Shown: piece after piece, positions 1-8,823 of the stretch
Layout of the letters: each line of letters starts with the position of its first letter
How positions within the stretch are numbered: the stretch's first letter is position 1
Source of the DNA: Massilia endophytica
GTDB taxonomy: Bacteria > Pseudomonadota > Gammaproteobacteria > Burkholderiales > Burkholderiaceae_D
Direction of reading: 5' to 3'
Length of the DNA: 64,000 nucleotides
NCBI RefSeq assembly: GCF_021165955.1
Contig: NZ_CP088952.1
Coordinates: 930,001 to 994,000 of the forward strand
Notes under the pieces: model-generated
Database searches by the model: none
What the model was told of the DNA's origin: nothing
Seen by the model: only the letters and a program-made list of their open reading frames with translations
Program-made: the position numbers and the translations under genes

Positions 1-22
1 TGGGGAAGCCAACGGGACAGCA

Positions 23-964
23 ATGAACCTTCATCAACTGCGATTTGTACGGGAAGCCGTACGCCAGAACTACAACCTGACGGACGCCGCCAAGGCGCTG
101 TTTACCTCCCAGCCGGGGGTATCCAAGGCCATCATCGAGCTCGAAGAGGAGCTGGGCGTGGATATCTTTACCCGGCATGGCAAGCGCATCCGGGGCCTGA
201 CCGAGCCGGGGCGGCTGGTGCTGGAGTCGGTGGAACTGATCATGCAGGAGATCGACAGCCTGAAGCGGATCGGCAAGGAATACGCCGCCCAGGACAGCGG
301 CAGCTTCACCATCGCCACCACCCACACGCAGGCCCGCTATACGCTCCCCAAGGTGGTGCAGGCCTTCATGCAGAAGTTCCCCAAGGTGCGCTTGTCCTTA
401 TTGCAAGGAAACCCCCGCCAGATCGCCGAGATGGTCCAGCGCGACCAGGCCGACCTGGCCATCGCCACCGAATCCATCGCCGGGGTGGACGGGCTGATCA
501 CGCTGCCCTGCTACCAGTGGGAGCACGTGGTGGTGGTGCCGCCGGAGCATCCGCTGCTGAAGCTGAAGGCCGTGACCCTGGAAGACATTGCCTCCCATCC
601 TGTCATCACCTATGACAGCGCCTTCGCGGGCCGCAGCAAGATCGACCATGCCTTCACCCTGCGCGGCCTGAAGCCGGACGTGCTGCTCGAGGCCATCGAT
701 GCGGACGTGATCAAGACCTATGTGGAGCTGGGCATGGGCATCGGCATCATCGCGGGCATGGCCTTCGACCAGGAGCGCGACCGCAACCTGCGCGCCATTT
801 CCGTCGGCCACCTGTTCGGCATGAACGTGTCGCGCGTGGCCGTGAAGCAGGGCGCTTACCTGCGCTCCTATATCTATACCTTTATCGAACTGCTGGCGCC
901 TACGCTGAACCGCAAACTGATCGAGCAGGCCATGCGGGGCGAGCAGGAACACTACGAGCTGTAA
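23..964 (+). CDS. cysB: LysR-family regulator, CysB type
   Basis: A 313-residue LysR-type transcriptional regulator. The N-terminal winged helix-turn-helix (about residues 1-60) begins MNLHQLRFVREAVRQNYNLT and continues with SQPGVSKAIIELEEELGVDIF. This is the CysB/Cbl-type N-terminus rather than a generic LysR one. A periplasmic-binding-protein-like effector domain follows (about 90-300), including the segment TTHTQARYTLP that in CysB contacts the inducer. CysB proteins activate sulfate assimilation genes when N-acetylserine is present. The length is normal for the family. The ATG at 23 is near the window edge, so the promoter is not seen. A methyltransferase gene starts 3 bases after the stop and is probably cotranscribed. 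The exact paralog (CysB or Cbl) cannot be fixed from sequence alone. Confidence 0.85.
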   Translation: MNLHQLRFVREAVRQNYNLTDAAKALFTSQPGVSKAIIELEEELGVDIFTRHGKRIRGLTEPGRLVLESVELIMQEIDSLKRIGKEYAAQDSGSFTIATTHTQARYTLPKVVQAFMQKFPKVRLSLLQGNPRQIAEMVQRDQADLAIATESIAGVDGLITLPCYQWEHVVVVPPEHPLLKLKAVTLEDIASHPVITYDSAFAGRSKIDHAFTLRGLKPDVLLEAIDADVIKTYVELGMGIGIIAGMAFDQERDRNLRAISVGHLFGMNVSRVAVKQGAYLRSYIYTFIELLAPTLNRKLIEQAMRGEQEHYEL

Positions 965-967
965 ATC

Positions 968-1612
968 ATGAATCACGAAACATTGGCAAAGTATTACGCT
1001 GTCCATGCGGACAACTACGAAAACGTCTACCTCAAACCCGAACGCCAGGCCGACCTGGCGGCGCTGAAAGTCCGCCTGGCGGAGCTGTTGCGCGGGCATA
1101 AGGTCCTGGAGATTGCCTGCGGCACGGGCTACTGGACCGAGGCCTTCGCTGCCACGGCCGATTCGGTCCACGCCGTCGACCTGAATCCGGAAATGCTGGC
1201 GCAGGCCCAGGCGCGCGGGATGCAGGGCGTTACCTTTGCCCAGGCGGACGCGTTCGACCTGCCGCCCGCAGTCGGAGAGTACACCGCTGTCTTCGCGGGC
1301 TTCTGGTGGTCCCACGTCAAGCGCGAGGAACAGGAGCGCTTCATCGCCCAACTGCGCGCAAAACTCGGCAAGGACATATTGCTGGTGCTGCTCGATAACT
1401 GCTACGTGGACGGCAGCAGCCTGCCCATCGCCCGCACCGACGCGGAAGGCAACACCTACCAGCTGCGTGACACGGCGGGCGGCGAACGCTTCGAGATCGT
1501 CAAGAACTTCCCCACCGACAGCTTCCTGCGCAAGAAGCTGGCGGCCGGTGTGCGCGAGATCCGCATCGAACGCTCCACTTACTACTGGCTTCTGAGCTGC
1601 CGCCTCAAGTAA
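968..1612 (+). CDS. Class I SAM-dependent methyltransferase
   Basis: A 214-residue protein with a Rossmann-type methyltransferase core. Motif I for S-adenosylmethionine binding is VLEIACGTGYWTEAFA near residue 46. The acidic ribose-binding position follows in HAVDLNPEML, and motif III/IV is around QADAFDLPP. There is no signal peptide or membrane segment, so it should be cytosolic. The substrate cannot be deduced; the family includes small-molecule and quinone methyltransferases. It begins 3 bases after the CysB-type regulator gene on the same strand, which suggests cotranscription but says little about function. Confidence 0.8.
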   Translation: MNHETLAKYYAVHADNYENVYLKPERQADLAALKVRLAELLRGHKVLEIACGTGYWTEAFAATADSVHAVDLNPEMLAQAQARGMQGVTFAQADAFDLPPAVGEYTAVFAGFWWSHVKREEQERFIAQLRAKLGKDILLVLLDNCYVDGSSLPIARTDAEGNTYQLRDTAGGERFEIVKNFPTDSFLRKKLAAGVREIRIERSTYYWLLSCRLK

Positions 1613-1625
1613 AGCTGCGAAATTA

Positions 1626-1638
1626 CAACAACTTGTTG
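1626..1638. promoter_or_regulatory. Inverted repeat upstream of the porin gene
   Basis: A perfect inverted repeat of two 6-base arms (CAACAA and TTGTTG) around a central C lies about 95 bases upstream of the porin start. The right arm resembles a -35 element. It could be an operator or part of the porin promoter; this is inference from symmetry and position only. Confidence 0.3.
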
Positions 1639-1730
1639 ATGTCATATTGTTGAAGTATTTGCCGGGCAAGATACGCCCCGGTAGATCCAAGGCGATCACT
1701 AAGTCCTTAAACTTCAATCGAGATCATCAA

Positions 1731-2819
1731 GTGAAAAAAATTACTCTGGCAGCACTGGTTATGGGGGCGTTCGCCGCCTCGGCACAAGCGCAATCGAACG
1801 TTACGATTTATGGCGTGGTGGATGCGGGCCTGGTCCGTGAAAGCGGCGGCGCCGCAGGCAGCCTGACCAAGGTGACCAGCGGCATCGGCAGCCAGTCGCG
1901 CCTCGGTTTCCGCGGCACCGAAGACCTGGGCAACGGCCTGTCCGCCATCTTCACCCTGGAAGCGGGCTATCGCCTGGACGACGGCTCCCTGGACAACACG
2001 AGCAACGCGCTGTTCAACCGCCAGGCCCTGGTCGGCCTGAAGAGCAAGGATCTGGGCACCATCACCCTGGGCCGCCAGTACAACCCGCTGTACAACGCCC
2101 TGAGCCAGGTTGGCGACCCCTTCGGCGCAGGCTACGCCGGCAATGCCAAGAACCTGTTCCCCACCGGCGGCGTGAACACCCGCGTCAGCAACGCCATCGT
2201 CTACAGCACTCCAGTGGCACAAGGCTTCTCGGCCGATGTGCTGTATGCGCTGGGCGAGCAGGCTGGCGACAGCACCGCAGGCCGCCAGTTCTCCGTGGGC
2301 TTCAACTACGCCCAGGGCAACCTGAACGCCCGCCTGGTCTACAACAACCGCAACAACGACACCGTTGCTTCGGGCACCACGCCTGCCGCCAACCGCGAGG
2401 ACGGCAAGAACACCCTGCTGGCCGCCAACTACAACTTCGGCGTCGTGAAAGCCTTCTTCGCCTATGAGCGCGACAAGGGCCTGAACAGCTCCCCGATCCC
2501 TGTTGCCAACGCCTACGGCTACAAGGTGGCGCCGAAAGCATCGACCGACGCGGCCGACACCCTGATCGGCCTGACCGCTCCGCTGGGCAACGGCACGCTG
2601 ATGGCGTCCTACATGAACAAGAACGACAAGACCGCGAACAACCAGGACGCCAACCAGTGGGCCCTGGGCTATTCCTACAGCCTGTCGAAGCGTACGACCA
2701 CCTATGTGGCTTACGCGAAGCTCAAGAACAAGAACGGCGCCGGCTACACCGTTGGCAACAACAACGAAGCAGGCAGCGGCGACAAAGCCTTCAACCTGGG
2801 CATTCGCCACTCGTTCTAA
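1731..2819 (+). CDS. General porin (Gram-negative OmpC-like, betaproteobacterial type)
   Basis: An outer-membrane trimeric porin of 362 residues. I place the start at the GTG at 1731, because the protein then opens with a typical signal peptide: KK, then ITLAALVMGAFAASAQAQ with AQA cleavage. Mature protein begins SNVTIYGVVDAG, the standard start of betaproteobacterial porins. An in-frame upstream start at 1647 would add 28 hydrophilic residues ahead of the signal, which is unlikely. Features of the family are the LGFRGTEDLGNGLSAIF segment, the LGRQYNPLY segment and a C-terminal aromatic residue in NLGIRHSF for BAM recognition. The gene stands alone, with its own terminator. Confidence 0.92.
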   Translation: MKKITLAALVMGAFAASAQAQSNVTIYGVVDAGLVRESGGAAGSLTKVTSGIGSQSRLGFRGTEDLGNGLSAIFTLEAGYRLDDGSLDNTSNALFNRQALVGLKSKDLGTITLGRQYNPLYNALSQVGDPFGAGYAGNAKNLFPTGGVNTRVSNAIVYSTPVAQGFSADVLYALGEQAGDSTAGRQFSVGFNYAQGNLNARLVYNNRNNDTVASGTTPAANREDGKNTLLAANYNFGVVKAFFAYERDKGLNSSPIPVANAYGYKVAPKASTDAADTLIGLTAPLGNGTLMASYMNKNDKTANNQDANQWALGYSYSLSKRTTTYVAYAKLKNKNGAGYTVGNNNEAGSGDKAFNLGIRHSF

Positions 2820-2863
2820 TCACCAGCTGATGCGAGGGCGCCTGGAGGGCGTCTGACTTTGGT

Positions 2864-2896
2864 GCCGTCCGGCGCAAGCCGGGCGGCATTTTTTTT
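2864..2896 (+). terminator. Rho-independent terminator of the porin gene
   Basis: A 10-bp stem (GCCGTCCGGC, loop GCAA, GCCGGGCGGC, one G-U pair) is followed by a run of eight T. It starts 44 bases after the porin stop. Confidence 0.9.
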
Positions 2897-2905
2897 ATCC
2901 GAGCC

Positions 2906-3670
2906 TCAATCCCCCGCCATCGTCACATTCCGTGCCGGATTCATCGGGATATGCACGGCGATGCGGGTGCCTTGAGGCCCGCCGGTGACGGCCAGGGTGC
3001 CGCGCAGGGCGCGCACGCGCTCCCCCATTCCCAGCAGGCCGAGCGAAGAGGTCTTGCCCATCTCCGCCTGCTGGATGCCGCGCCCGTCGTCCTCGATCAC
3101 GATCACAAAGGAGTGGTCGCTGTGCAGCAGCGTCAGGCGCACGCTCTGCGCCCTGGCATGCCGCACGGTGTTGGTCAGCGCCTCCTGCACGATGCGGAAG
3201 ACGGCCGTGCTCAATTGCTCGTCGAATTCAAGGTCCGATTCGCTGGCATCGAGCAGGCAGATAAGCCCGTAGCGTTCCTCGAAATCGCGGCACAGCGACT
3301 GCAGCGCGTAGAAAAGCCCGCCCTCGTCCAGCGCCATGGGACGCAGGTTGGCCGCGATGCGCCGCAGCGAAGTGATGGCGGACATGAGCTGGCGGTCCAT
3401 GCCTTCGAGCAGGGCGCGCGCGCCCGCATCGCCCGGATGCCGCTGCAGCAGCAAGGTCATGTCGACCCGCAAGGCTCCAAGCAGCTGCCCCAGGTCGTCG
3501 TGCAGTTCGCGCGCGATGAAGGCGCGTTCCTCTTCACGGATTCTTTCGAGGGTGTGGTCGGTGTTGCGGCGCCCGCTGCCGCGCGCGCGCACCAGGACAG
3601 GCTGGCGCCGCGACAGCCAGCGCACCGCCGCCACGAGGACGGCGCCAAGCAGCAAACGGTTTGGACGCAT
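2906..3670 (-). CDS. NarX/NreB-type sensor histidine kinase, orphan, short
   Basis: A 254-residue kinase of the HisKA_3/HATPase_c class. After a short N-terminal hydrophobic stretch (about residues 6-18) comes a basic linker. The dimerisation and phosphoacceptor motif is REEERAFIARELHDDLGQ with the acceptor His at about 57. The ATPase domain has VQEALTNTVRHARA (N box) and EDDGRGI (G1 box). The start at 3670 is favoured over 3691 because GGAGGG lies 4 bases upstream. There is no sensor domain beyond the hydrophobic segment. NarL-type response regulators normally pair with this class, but none is adjacent; the neighbouring regulator is LytTR type. Its partner and signal are unknown. Confidence 0.85.
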   Translation of the reverse strand: MRPNRLLLGAVLVAAVRWLSRRQPVLVRARGSGRRNTDHTLERIREEERAFIARELHDDLGQLLGALRVDMTLLLQRHPGDAGARALLEGMDRQLMSAITSLRRIAANLRPMALDEGGLFYALQSLCRDFEERYGLICLLDASESDLEFDEQLSTAVFRIVQEALTNTVRHARAQSVRLTLLHSDHSFVIVIEDDGRGIQQAEMGKTSSLGLLGMGERVRALRGTLAVTGGPQGTRIAVHIPMNPARNVTMAGD

Positions 3671-3766
3671 GGGACCCTCCGCCGGCCGCATGCAAGGCGG
3701 CCTTGAATCGACCGTAATACAGCCAGCGAAGAGGGAATTGATGTGGCGCAGGGCGCGCCACGAGGC

Positions 3767-4531
3767 TTACATCTGCTTGAACAGGTGCAGGAAGCTGCGG
3801 CTAACTTCCAGCTTGTCCGGGCGGCCCTTGATCATCACCAGGTGGCGGCCGCGGATATCGCGCGTGACGCCTTCGATGGCGTTCACGTTCACCAGCGTTG
3901 CGCGGTGAATCTGCCAGAAGAGGGAAGGGTCCAGCTCCTCGGCCAGGTCGCGCACGGGTTTGCGGATCAGGGCTTCGAACTTGTCGGTCTGCACGCAGGT
4001 GTATTTTTCGTCGGAACGGAAGAAGAGGATTTCCTCCACCGGAATCATGCGCAGGTCCTGGCCGATGCTGGCCTGGATCCATTGCAGGAATTTCGGTTTC
4101 GGCGTCGCGATCTTCTCTGCCAGCTGCGACAGCATGGCCGTCACGCTCGCGTTCACGTCGCCACCGGCGGGGACCTTCTCGCGGTTCTTGAGGCGGTCCA
4201 CGGTGATCTTCAGGCGTTCCTGCTCGGGCGGTTTCAGCACGTAGTCGACGGCGCCGCGCTCGAAGGCCTCCACGGCATAGGCATCGTAGGCCGTCACGAA
4301 CACGATCTGGCTCTTGTTGCCGATCTCCGCCGCCGCCTCCATGCCGGTCTTGCCGGGCATGCGGATGTCGAGGAAGGTGTAGTCCGGCTTCAGTTCGTCG
4401 ACCAGCGCAACGGCCTCCTCGCCATTCTTCGCCTCGCCCACAATCTCCAGCTCCGGCCACACCTGGCCCAGGCGCATGCGCAACTGGTCGCGCATCAATC
4501 GTTCGTCGTCAGCAAGAATGGCAGTTGGCAT
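3767..4531 (-). CDS. LytTR-family response regulator (LytR/AlgR type)
   Basis: A 254-residue response regulator. The receiver domain (about 1-120) has the acidic pocket ADDER, the phosphoacceptor Asp at about 55 in FLDIRMPG and the conserved Lys at about 100 in YVLKP. The C-terminal LytTR DNA-binding domain (about 150-254) shows PVEEILFFRSDEKYTCV and FWQIHRATLVNVNAI. The ATG at 4531 gives a standard receiver start; an upstream TTG at 4561 is less likely. The gene lies 63 bases downstream of a LytS/AlgZ-type kinase on the same strand, and the two form a two-component pair. Targets are unknown. LytTR proteins bind short direct repeats about one helical turn apart, relevant to the motif cluster upstream of the operon. 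Confidence 0.93.
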   Translation of the reverse strand: MPTAILADDERLMRDQLRMRLGQVWPELEIVGEAKNGEEAVALVDELKPDYTFLDIRMPGKTGMEAAAEIGNKSQIVFVTAYDAYAVEAFERGAVDYVLKPPEQERLKITVDRLKNREKVPAGGDVNASVTAMLSQLAEKIATPKPKFLQWIQASIGQDLRMIPVEEILFFRSDEKYTCVQTDKFEALIRKPVRDLAEELDPSLFWQIHRATLVNVNAIEGVTRDIRGRHLVMIKGRPDKLEVSRSFLHLFKQM

Positions 4532-4594
4532 GGTTCGGCAGGTATCAAAAACAGAAGCCAATTATTCAATGAATCGGCGCTCCGCGCAATCTCT

Positions 4595-5968
4595 TCATGC
4601 GGGCTGATTCGTGGACAGCTGATAGGGCACTTCGATGATCGCAATCACGCCGCTTGGGCTGTTCGGTTCGATCGTCAGCTTGCCCTGGTCGCCGTGCAGC
4701 AGTTTCAGGCGCTCGCGGATGGTCATCAGGCCCAGTCCCGTGCCGTCGCTCGGCTTGGCGCCGAAGCCCAGGCCATCGTCGGCGACGGTCACGCGCAGCT
4801 TGCTGTGCGCCACCTCGGCGCGTACCTTCAGCGTGCCGCCTTCCGGCTTGCCTTCGAGGCCGTGTTTGATCGCATTCTCCACCATGGACTGCAGCATCAT
4901 GGGCGGGAAGGCGGCGGTGCGCAGGCCATCCGGAATTTCGAAGTCGATGGTCAGGCGCTCTTCCATGCGCATTTTCAGCAGGGCCAGGTAGGCGGCCACC
5001 ATGTCGGCCTCGCGGCCGAGGTTGGTGATCAGGGCGTTGTCGCGCATCTGCGGCAGCACGGCGCGCAGGTATTTGATGAGGCTGCGCTGCATGGCCGAGG
5101 CCCGCGGCGGATCGGTTTCGATCAGGTGCTCGACGGAGGCCAGTGTATTGAACAGGAAATGTGGCTCCACCTGCGCCTGCATCATCTGCATTTTCGCTTC
5201 GCTCAGCTGGCGCTGCATGGACTCGCGCTCGGCGTTGGCGTTGGCCGACTGGGTTTCCGCCTCCGCCTTCTTCTTGCCGCCCACCAGGGCCTTCATGCCG
5301 AACAGGGCCAGCACCAGCAGGGTCACGAAGCTCGTAAACCAGGTCGACGCCTGCTTGTGATAACGGGAAACCTTCTCTTCAGCCGCGTTGTCCACCGCTT
5401 CTTCCAGCGCGTTGGACAGTTCCTCGCCGATCTGGGGCGGCAGTTCGATATGCACCTCTTCGCCCGGCAGGGCTGGCGGGGCAGGGCGCGCTGCAGGGGC
5501 AGCCGGGGCGGCAGGGGCAGCTGGGGCCGCGGGAGCCGCTGGAGCTGCCGGCGCGGCGCCTGGCGCGCCATCGGCCTCCGGAACCTCGGGGATGGCAGGC
5601 GTTTCTCCGTCTTCGGGGCGGCTGGAGGGATCGCCATGTTCGCTGGACATATCCACCGGCGGCGCAGGCTCCTTTTCCTTGCGCACCTTGCCGCGCGGAT
5701 TGAAGTGGATGCCACTGTCGTCGATCACGATGTTGGTGTCGGCGGAATTCGAGTGGCGCTTGTGCGACTTGATAACAATGTCTTCCGACGGGCCGGACGA
5801 GAACAGCTCATCCTGGAGGATGGACGCGGCAATCATGGCCAGCGCGGCGAAAAGGAAGAACTTCCACCACGACAGCTGGGTTACCCACACGGCAGTGCGG
5901 TCAAATCCCTTGTGCAGCCAGGCCAGCAACTGCTTCAGCGTTTCTTGGATTTTAGGCGTCGGAAACAT
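4595..5968 (-). CDS. LytS/AlgZ-type sensor histidine kinase with Ala/Pro repeat linker
   Basis: A 457-residue membrane kinase of the His_kinase (PF06580)/HATPase_c class. One membrane segment lies at about 33-51 and a second at about 208-229. The loop between them is an extracytoplasmic region of about 155 residues. It includes a low-complexity tract at about 135-163, built of repeated Ala-Ala-Pro units encoded by near-identical 9-base repeats. The phosphoacceptor motif is QAQVEPHFLFNTLASVEHL with His at about 270. The ATPase boxes are MVENAIKHGL and VADDGLGFG. It is the partner of the LytTR regulator immediately downstream. No recognised ligand-binding domain is seen in the periplasmic part. 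Confidence 0.92.
   Translation of the reverse strand: MFPTPKIQETLKQLLAWLHKGFDRTAVWVTQLSWWKFFLFAALAMIAASILQDELFSSGPSEDIVIKSHKRHSNSADTNIVIDDSGIHFNPRGKVRKEKEPAPPVDMSSEHGDPSSRPEDGETPAIPEVPEADGAPGAAPAAPAAPAAPAAPAAPAAPAARPAPPALPGEEVHIELPPQIGEELSNALEEAVDNAAEEKVSRYHKQASTWFTSFVTLLVLALFGMKALVGGKKKAEAETQSANANAERESMQRQLSEAKMQMMQAQVEPHFLFNTLASVEHLIETDPPRASAMQRSLIKYLRAVLPQMRDNALITNLGREADMVAAYLALLKMRMEERLTIDFEIPDGLRTAAFPPMMLQSMVENAIKHGLEGKPEGGTLKVRAEVAHSKLRVTVADDGLGFGAKPSDGTGLGLMTIRERLKLLHGDQGKLTIEPNSPSGVIAIIEVPYQLSTNQPA
5455..5565. repeat. In-frame 9-base tandem repeat inside the LytS-type kinase gene
   Basis: Roughly eight imperfect copies of a 9-base unit (GGGGCAGCC-like on the plus strand) encode the Ala-Ala-Pro tract in the periplasmic loop of the kinase. 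Copies differ at third codon positions. A repeat of this kind can gain or lose units without a frameshift. Confidence 0.75.
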
Positions 5969-6283
5969 GAGGTCTTTCGATAATGCAATTCAGATTGACG
6001 TAACTGTACGTCTCCGACCGAGCTTGCGCCAGAGGCGTGCGACAGTCTGCACAAAGTGATGCCTGAAACGTGCACAAACGTCCTGCGCCGACTGCGCGCA
6101 CATATAGCTGAACTGCTACAAATGCAGTACAAATGGATACAAACTGCGATTAGCGCAGTCTTCGGGACGAAAGCCCTCACTTTGTACTGAAACGGGCACA
6201 AAATTCTGGCGACAAGCTTGCCAAACGCGGCGTTCTTGCCCGTATTCTTTCCTTGTCCCAATGTTGTGTGAACAGTTTTAAGC
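5969..6283 (-). promoter_or_regulatory. Long upstream region of the LytS/LytR operon with phased ACAAA motifs
   Basis: About 315 bases with no convincing gene; an open frame across it lacks family features. It carries repeated ACAAA motifs. Plus-strand copies start at 6051, 6074, 6118, 6129, 6139 and 6198, and one inverted copy lies at 6181-6185. The three central copies (TACAAA) are 11 and 10 bases apart, which puts them on one face of the helix. LytTR regulators bind phased direct repeats, so autoregulation by the adjacent system is a reasonable guess. No clear -35/-10 pair was identified. Confidence 0.45.
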
Positions 6284-6322
6284 CCTGCCGGCGCAGAGAA
6301 GCTGCTGGCAGGCAATTTTTTT
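6284..6322 (+). terminator. Hairpin with T-run at the 3' end of the Lrp gene
   Basis: CCTGCC at 6284-6289 pairs with GGCAGG at 6307-6312, with an inner GCAG/CTGC stem. It is followed on the plus strand by CAA and seven T. On the minus strand, where the Lrp gene ends, it is preceded by the A-run but is not followed by a U-run. It may work as a bidirectional or mainly plus-strand terminator. Confidence 0.45.
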
Positions 6323-6749
6323 AGTGCAGGTCGATTTCGCGCAGCACGAAGCGGCTGTGCGTATCCTGAACCCCGCCCGTTGAGCGCAGCGCTTCGATCA
6401 CCCTGACGAAGCCGTCCTGGTTGACGCAGGCCACGCGCAGGCAATAATCGTAGTTGCCTGCCACGAGGGAGGCGCTCACGATGTCGGGAATGGTGCGGAC
6501 GGCAGACTCGAACTGCAAGGCGGAGACGTCCGGCTTGAGTTTGATGTCCACGAGGGCCTGCAGGGTGACGCCGAGGGCGGCGGGATCGATCCGCGCCTTG
6601 AAGCCCTTGATGGCTCCGGACTCGACCAGGCGGCGCACCCGATCGGCCACGGCGTTCGGGCTGAGAAAGACCTTGGCCGCGACATCGCGGTAGCTCATGC
6701 GGCCGTCGGCGCTGAGCAGTTTGATAATGTCCCGGTCGATTCTGTCCAT
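6321..6749 (-). CDS. Lrp/AsnC-family transcriptional regulator
   Basis: A 142-residue Lrp/AsnC regulator of normal length. The N-terminal helix-turn-helix begins MDRIDRDIIKLLSADGRMSY and contains VFLSPNAVADRVRRLVESGAI. The C-terminal RAM/ligand-binding domain (about 65-140) includes ALVDIKLKP and SLVAGNYDYCLRVA. Members sense amino acids and form octamers. The gene is divergent from rRNA operon 1: its start is 49 bases from the rrn -35 element, so the two share a control region. Its own targets cannot be told from context. Confidence 0.9.
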   Translation of the reverse strand: MDRIDRDIIKLLSADGRMSYRDVAAKVFLSPNAVADRVRRLVESGAIKGFKARIDPAALGVTLQALVDIKLKPDVSALQFESAVRTIPDIVSASLVAGNYDYCLRVACVNQDGFVRVIEALRSTGGVQDTHSRFVLREIDLH

Positions 6750-6797
6750 GTCCCAGATATTACCCCCGCTTTCTGTAGCGGCAAAGCAAAAAAGGGC

Positions 6798-6826
6798 TTG
6801 ACGCCCCTCTGGGCGGGCGGCATAAT
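6798..6826 (+). promoter_or_regulatory. rRNA operon 1 promoter
   Basis: A -35 TTGACG (6798-6803) and a -10 CATAAT (6821-6826) are separated by 17 bases. An A-rich stretch just upstream resembles an UP element. Operon 2 has the same -35 and the same spacing, although the spacer sequences differ. Confidence 0.85.
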
Positions 6827-6833
6827 CTCGTTT

Positions 6834-7024
6834 CTCTGCTTCACGAACACAACGCTTCGTGAGACACAGCAGGATCTTTAAAAATTAACAGTCGATAAGT
6901 GTGGGCGTTTGAAGAAGTGCACGGAGCTTAGGCTTCGATGCTCAAATAATAGCTTCAAACGTTCACAAGAAATATGTCAGTATTTTGAGTGAATGACCCG
7001 GCAGAAATGCCGAAAACAGAGATT
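6834..7024 (+). other. rRNA operon 1 leader with processing stem and two hairpins
   Basis: The leader has three structured parts. A hairpin pairs TCACGAA (6841-6847) with TTCGTGA (6856-6862). A 27-base arm (6886-6912) pairs, with two mismatched or wobble positions, to 8572-8598 after the 16S gene, forming the RNase III processing stem of pre-16S. A small hairpin with a GAAA loop (CGGCA/TGCCG, 6999-7012) sits just before the mature 16S end. A boxA-like CTTTAAAAATTAACA lies near 6876-6890. In operon 2 both hairpins have different arms but the same form. Confidence 0.8.
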
Positions 7025-8558
<1,534 letters not shown>

Positions 8559-8618
8559 GAGTCGCACGGACTCAAACGTTCACACTTATCGGCTGTTAGT
8601 AGAAGAAGAAACGAGCGC

Positions 8619-8695
8619 GGGTCTGTAGCTCAGCTGGTTAGAGCACCGTGTTGATAACGCGGGGGTCGTTGGTTCGAGCCCAACCAGACCCACCA
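8619..8695 (+). tRNA. ileT: tRNA-Ile (GAT)
   Basis: 77 bases including an encoded CCA. The acceptor stem GGGTCTG pairs with CAGACCC, the D arm is AGCTCAGCTGGTTAGAGC, the anticodon loop is TTGATAA (anticodon GAT, 8653-8655), and the T arm has GGTTCGAGCC. It lies in the 16S-23S spacer, as usual for proteobacteria. Confidence 0.97.
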
Positions 8696-8704
8696 AGTAC
8701 ATAC

Positions 8705-8780
8705 GGGGGATTAGCTCAGCTGGGAGAGCACCTGCTTTGCAAGCAGGGGGTCGTCGGTTCGATCCCGTCATCCTCCACCA
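8705..8780 (+). tRNA. alaT: tRNA-Ala (TGC)
   Basis: 76 bases including an encoded CCA. The acceptor GGGGGAT pairs with ATCCTCC, the anticodon loop has TGC (8738-8740), and the T arm is GTCGGTTCGATCCCGTC. It is 9 bases after tRNA-Ile in the spacer. Confidence 0.97.
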
Positions 8781-8818
8781 CTGCTTTTATGTAAGGTCCG
8801 AACCTTAGATAAAAGTAG
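8781..8818 (+). other. Spacer hairpin directly after tRNA-Ala, operon 1
   Basis: A 38-base hairpin begins at the first base after the tRNA CCA. It has a 10-bp stem, a G.G mismatch (positions 11 and 28 of the hairpin), a 6-bp stem and a 4-base loop. Operon 2 has a hairpin of the same length and geometry, with the same G.G mismatch but a largely different sequence. It may guide tRNA 3'-end release or RNase III cleavage; that role is inference. Confidence 0.7.
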
Positions 8819-8823
8819 TACTC

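Noticed and set aside
398..1717. 439-residue open frame on the minus strand
   Set aside because: It is antisense to the CysB-type and methyltransferase genes, has no domain and arises from high GC third positions.
3743..3761. Hairpin (GTGGCGC/GCGCCAC) after the LytTR regulator gene as a terminator
   Set aside because: The stem is real, but no T-run follows on the minus strand, so termination is not supported.
3743..5983. 746-residue plus-strand open frame
   Set aside because: Antisense shadow of the LytTR regulator and its kinase, which carry all expected motifs.
5935..6444. 169-residue minus-strand open frame bridging the kinase leader and the Lrp gene
   Set aside because: Overlaps the Lrp gene in another frame, has unlike codon use and no family features; the region looks regulatory.
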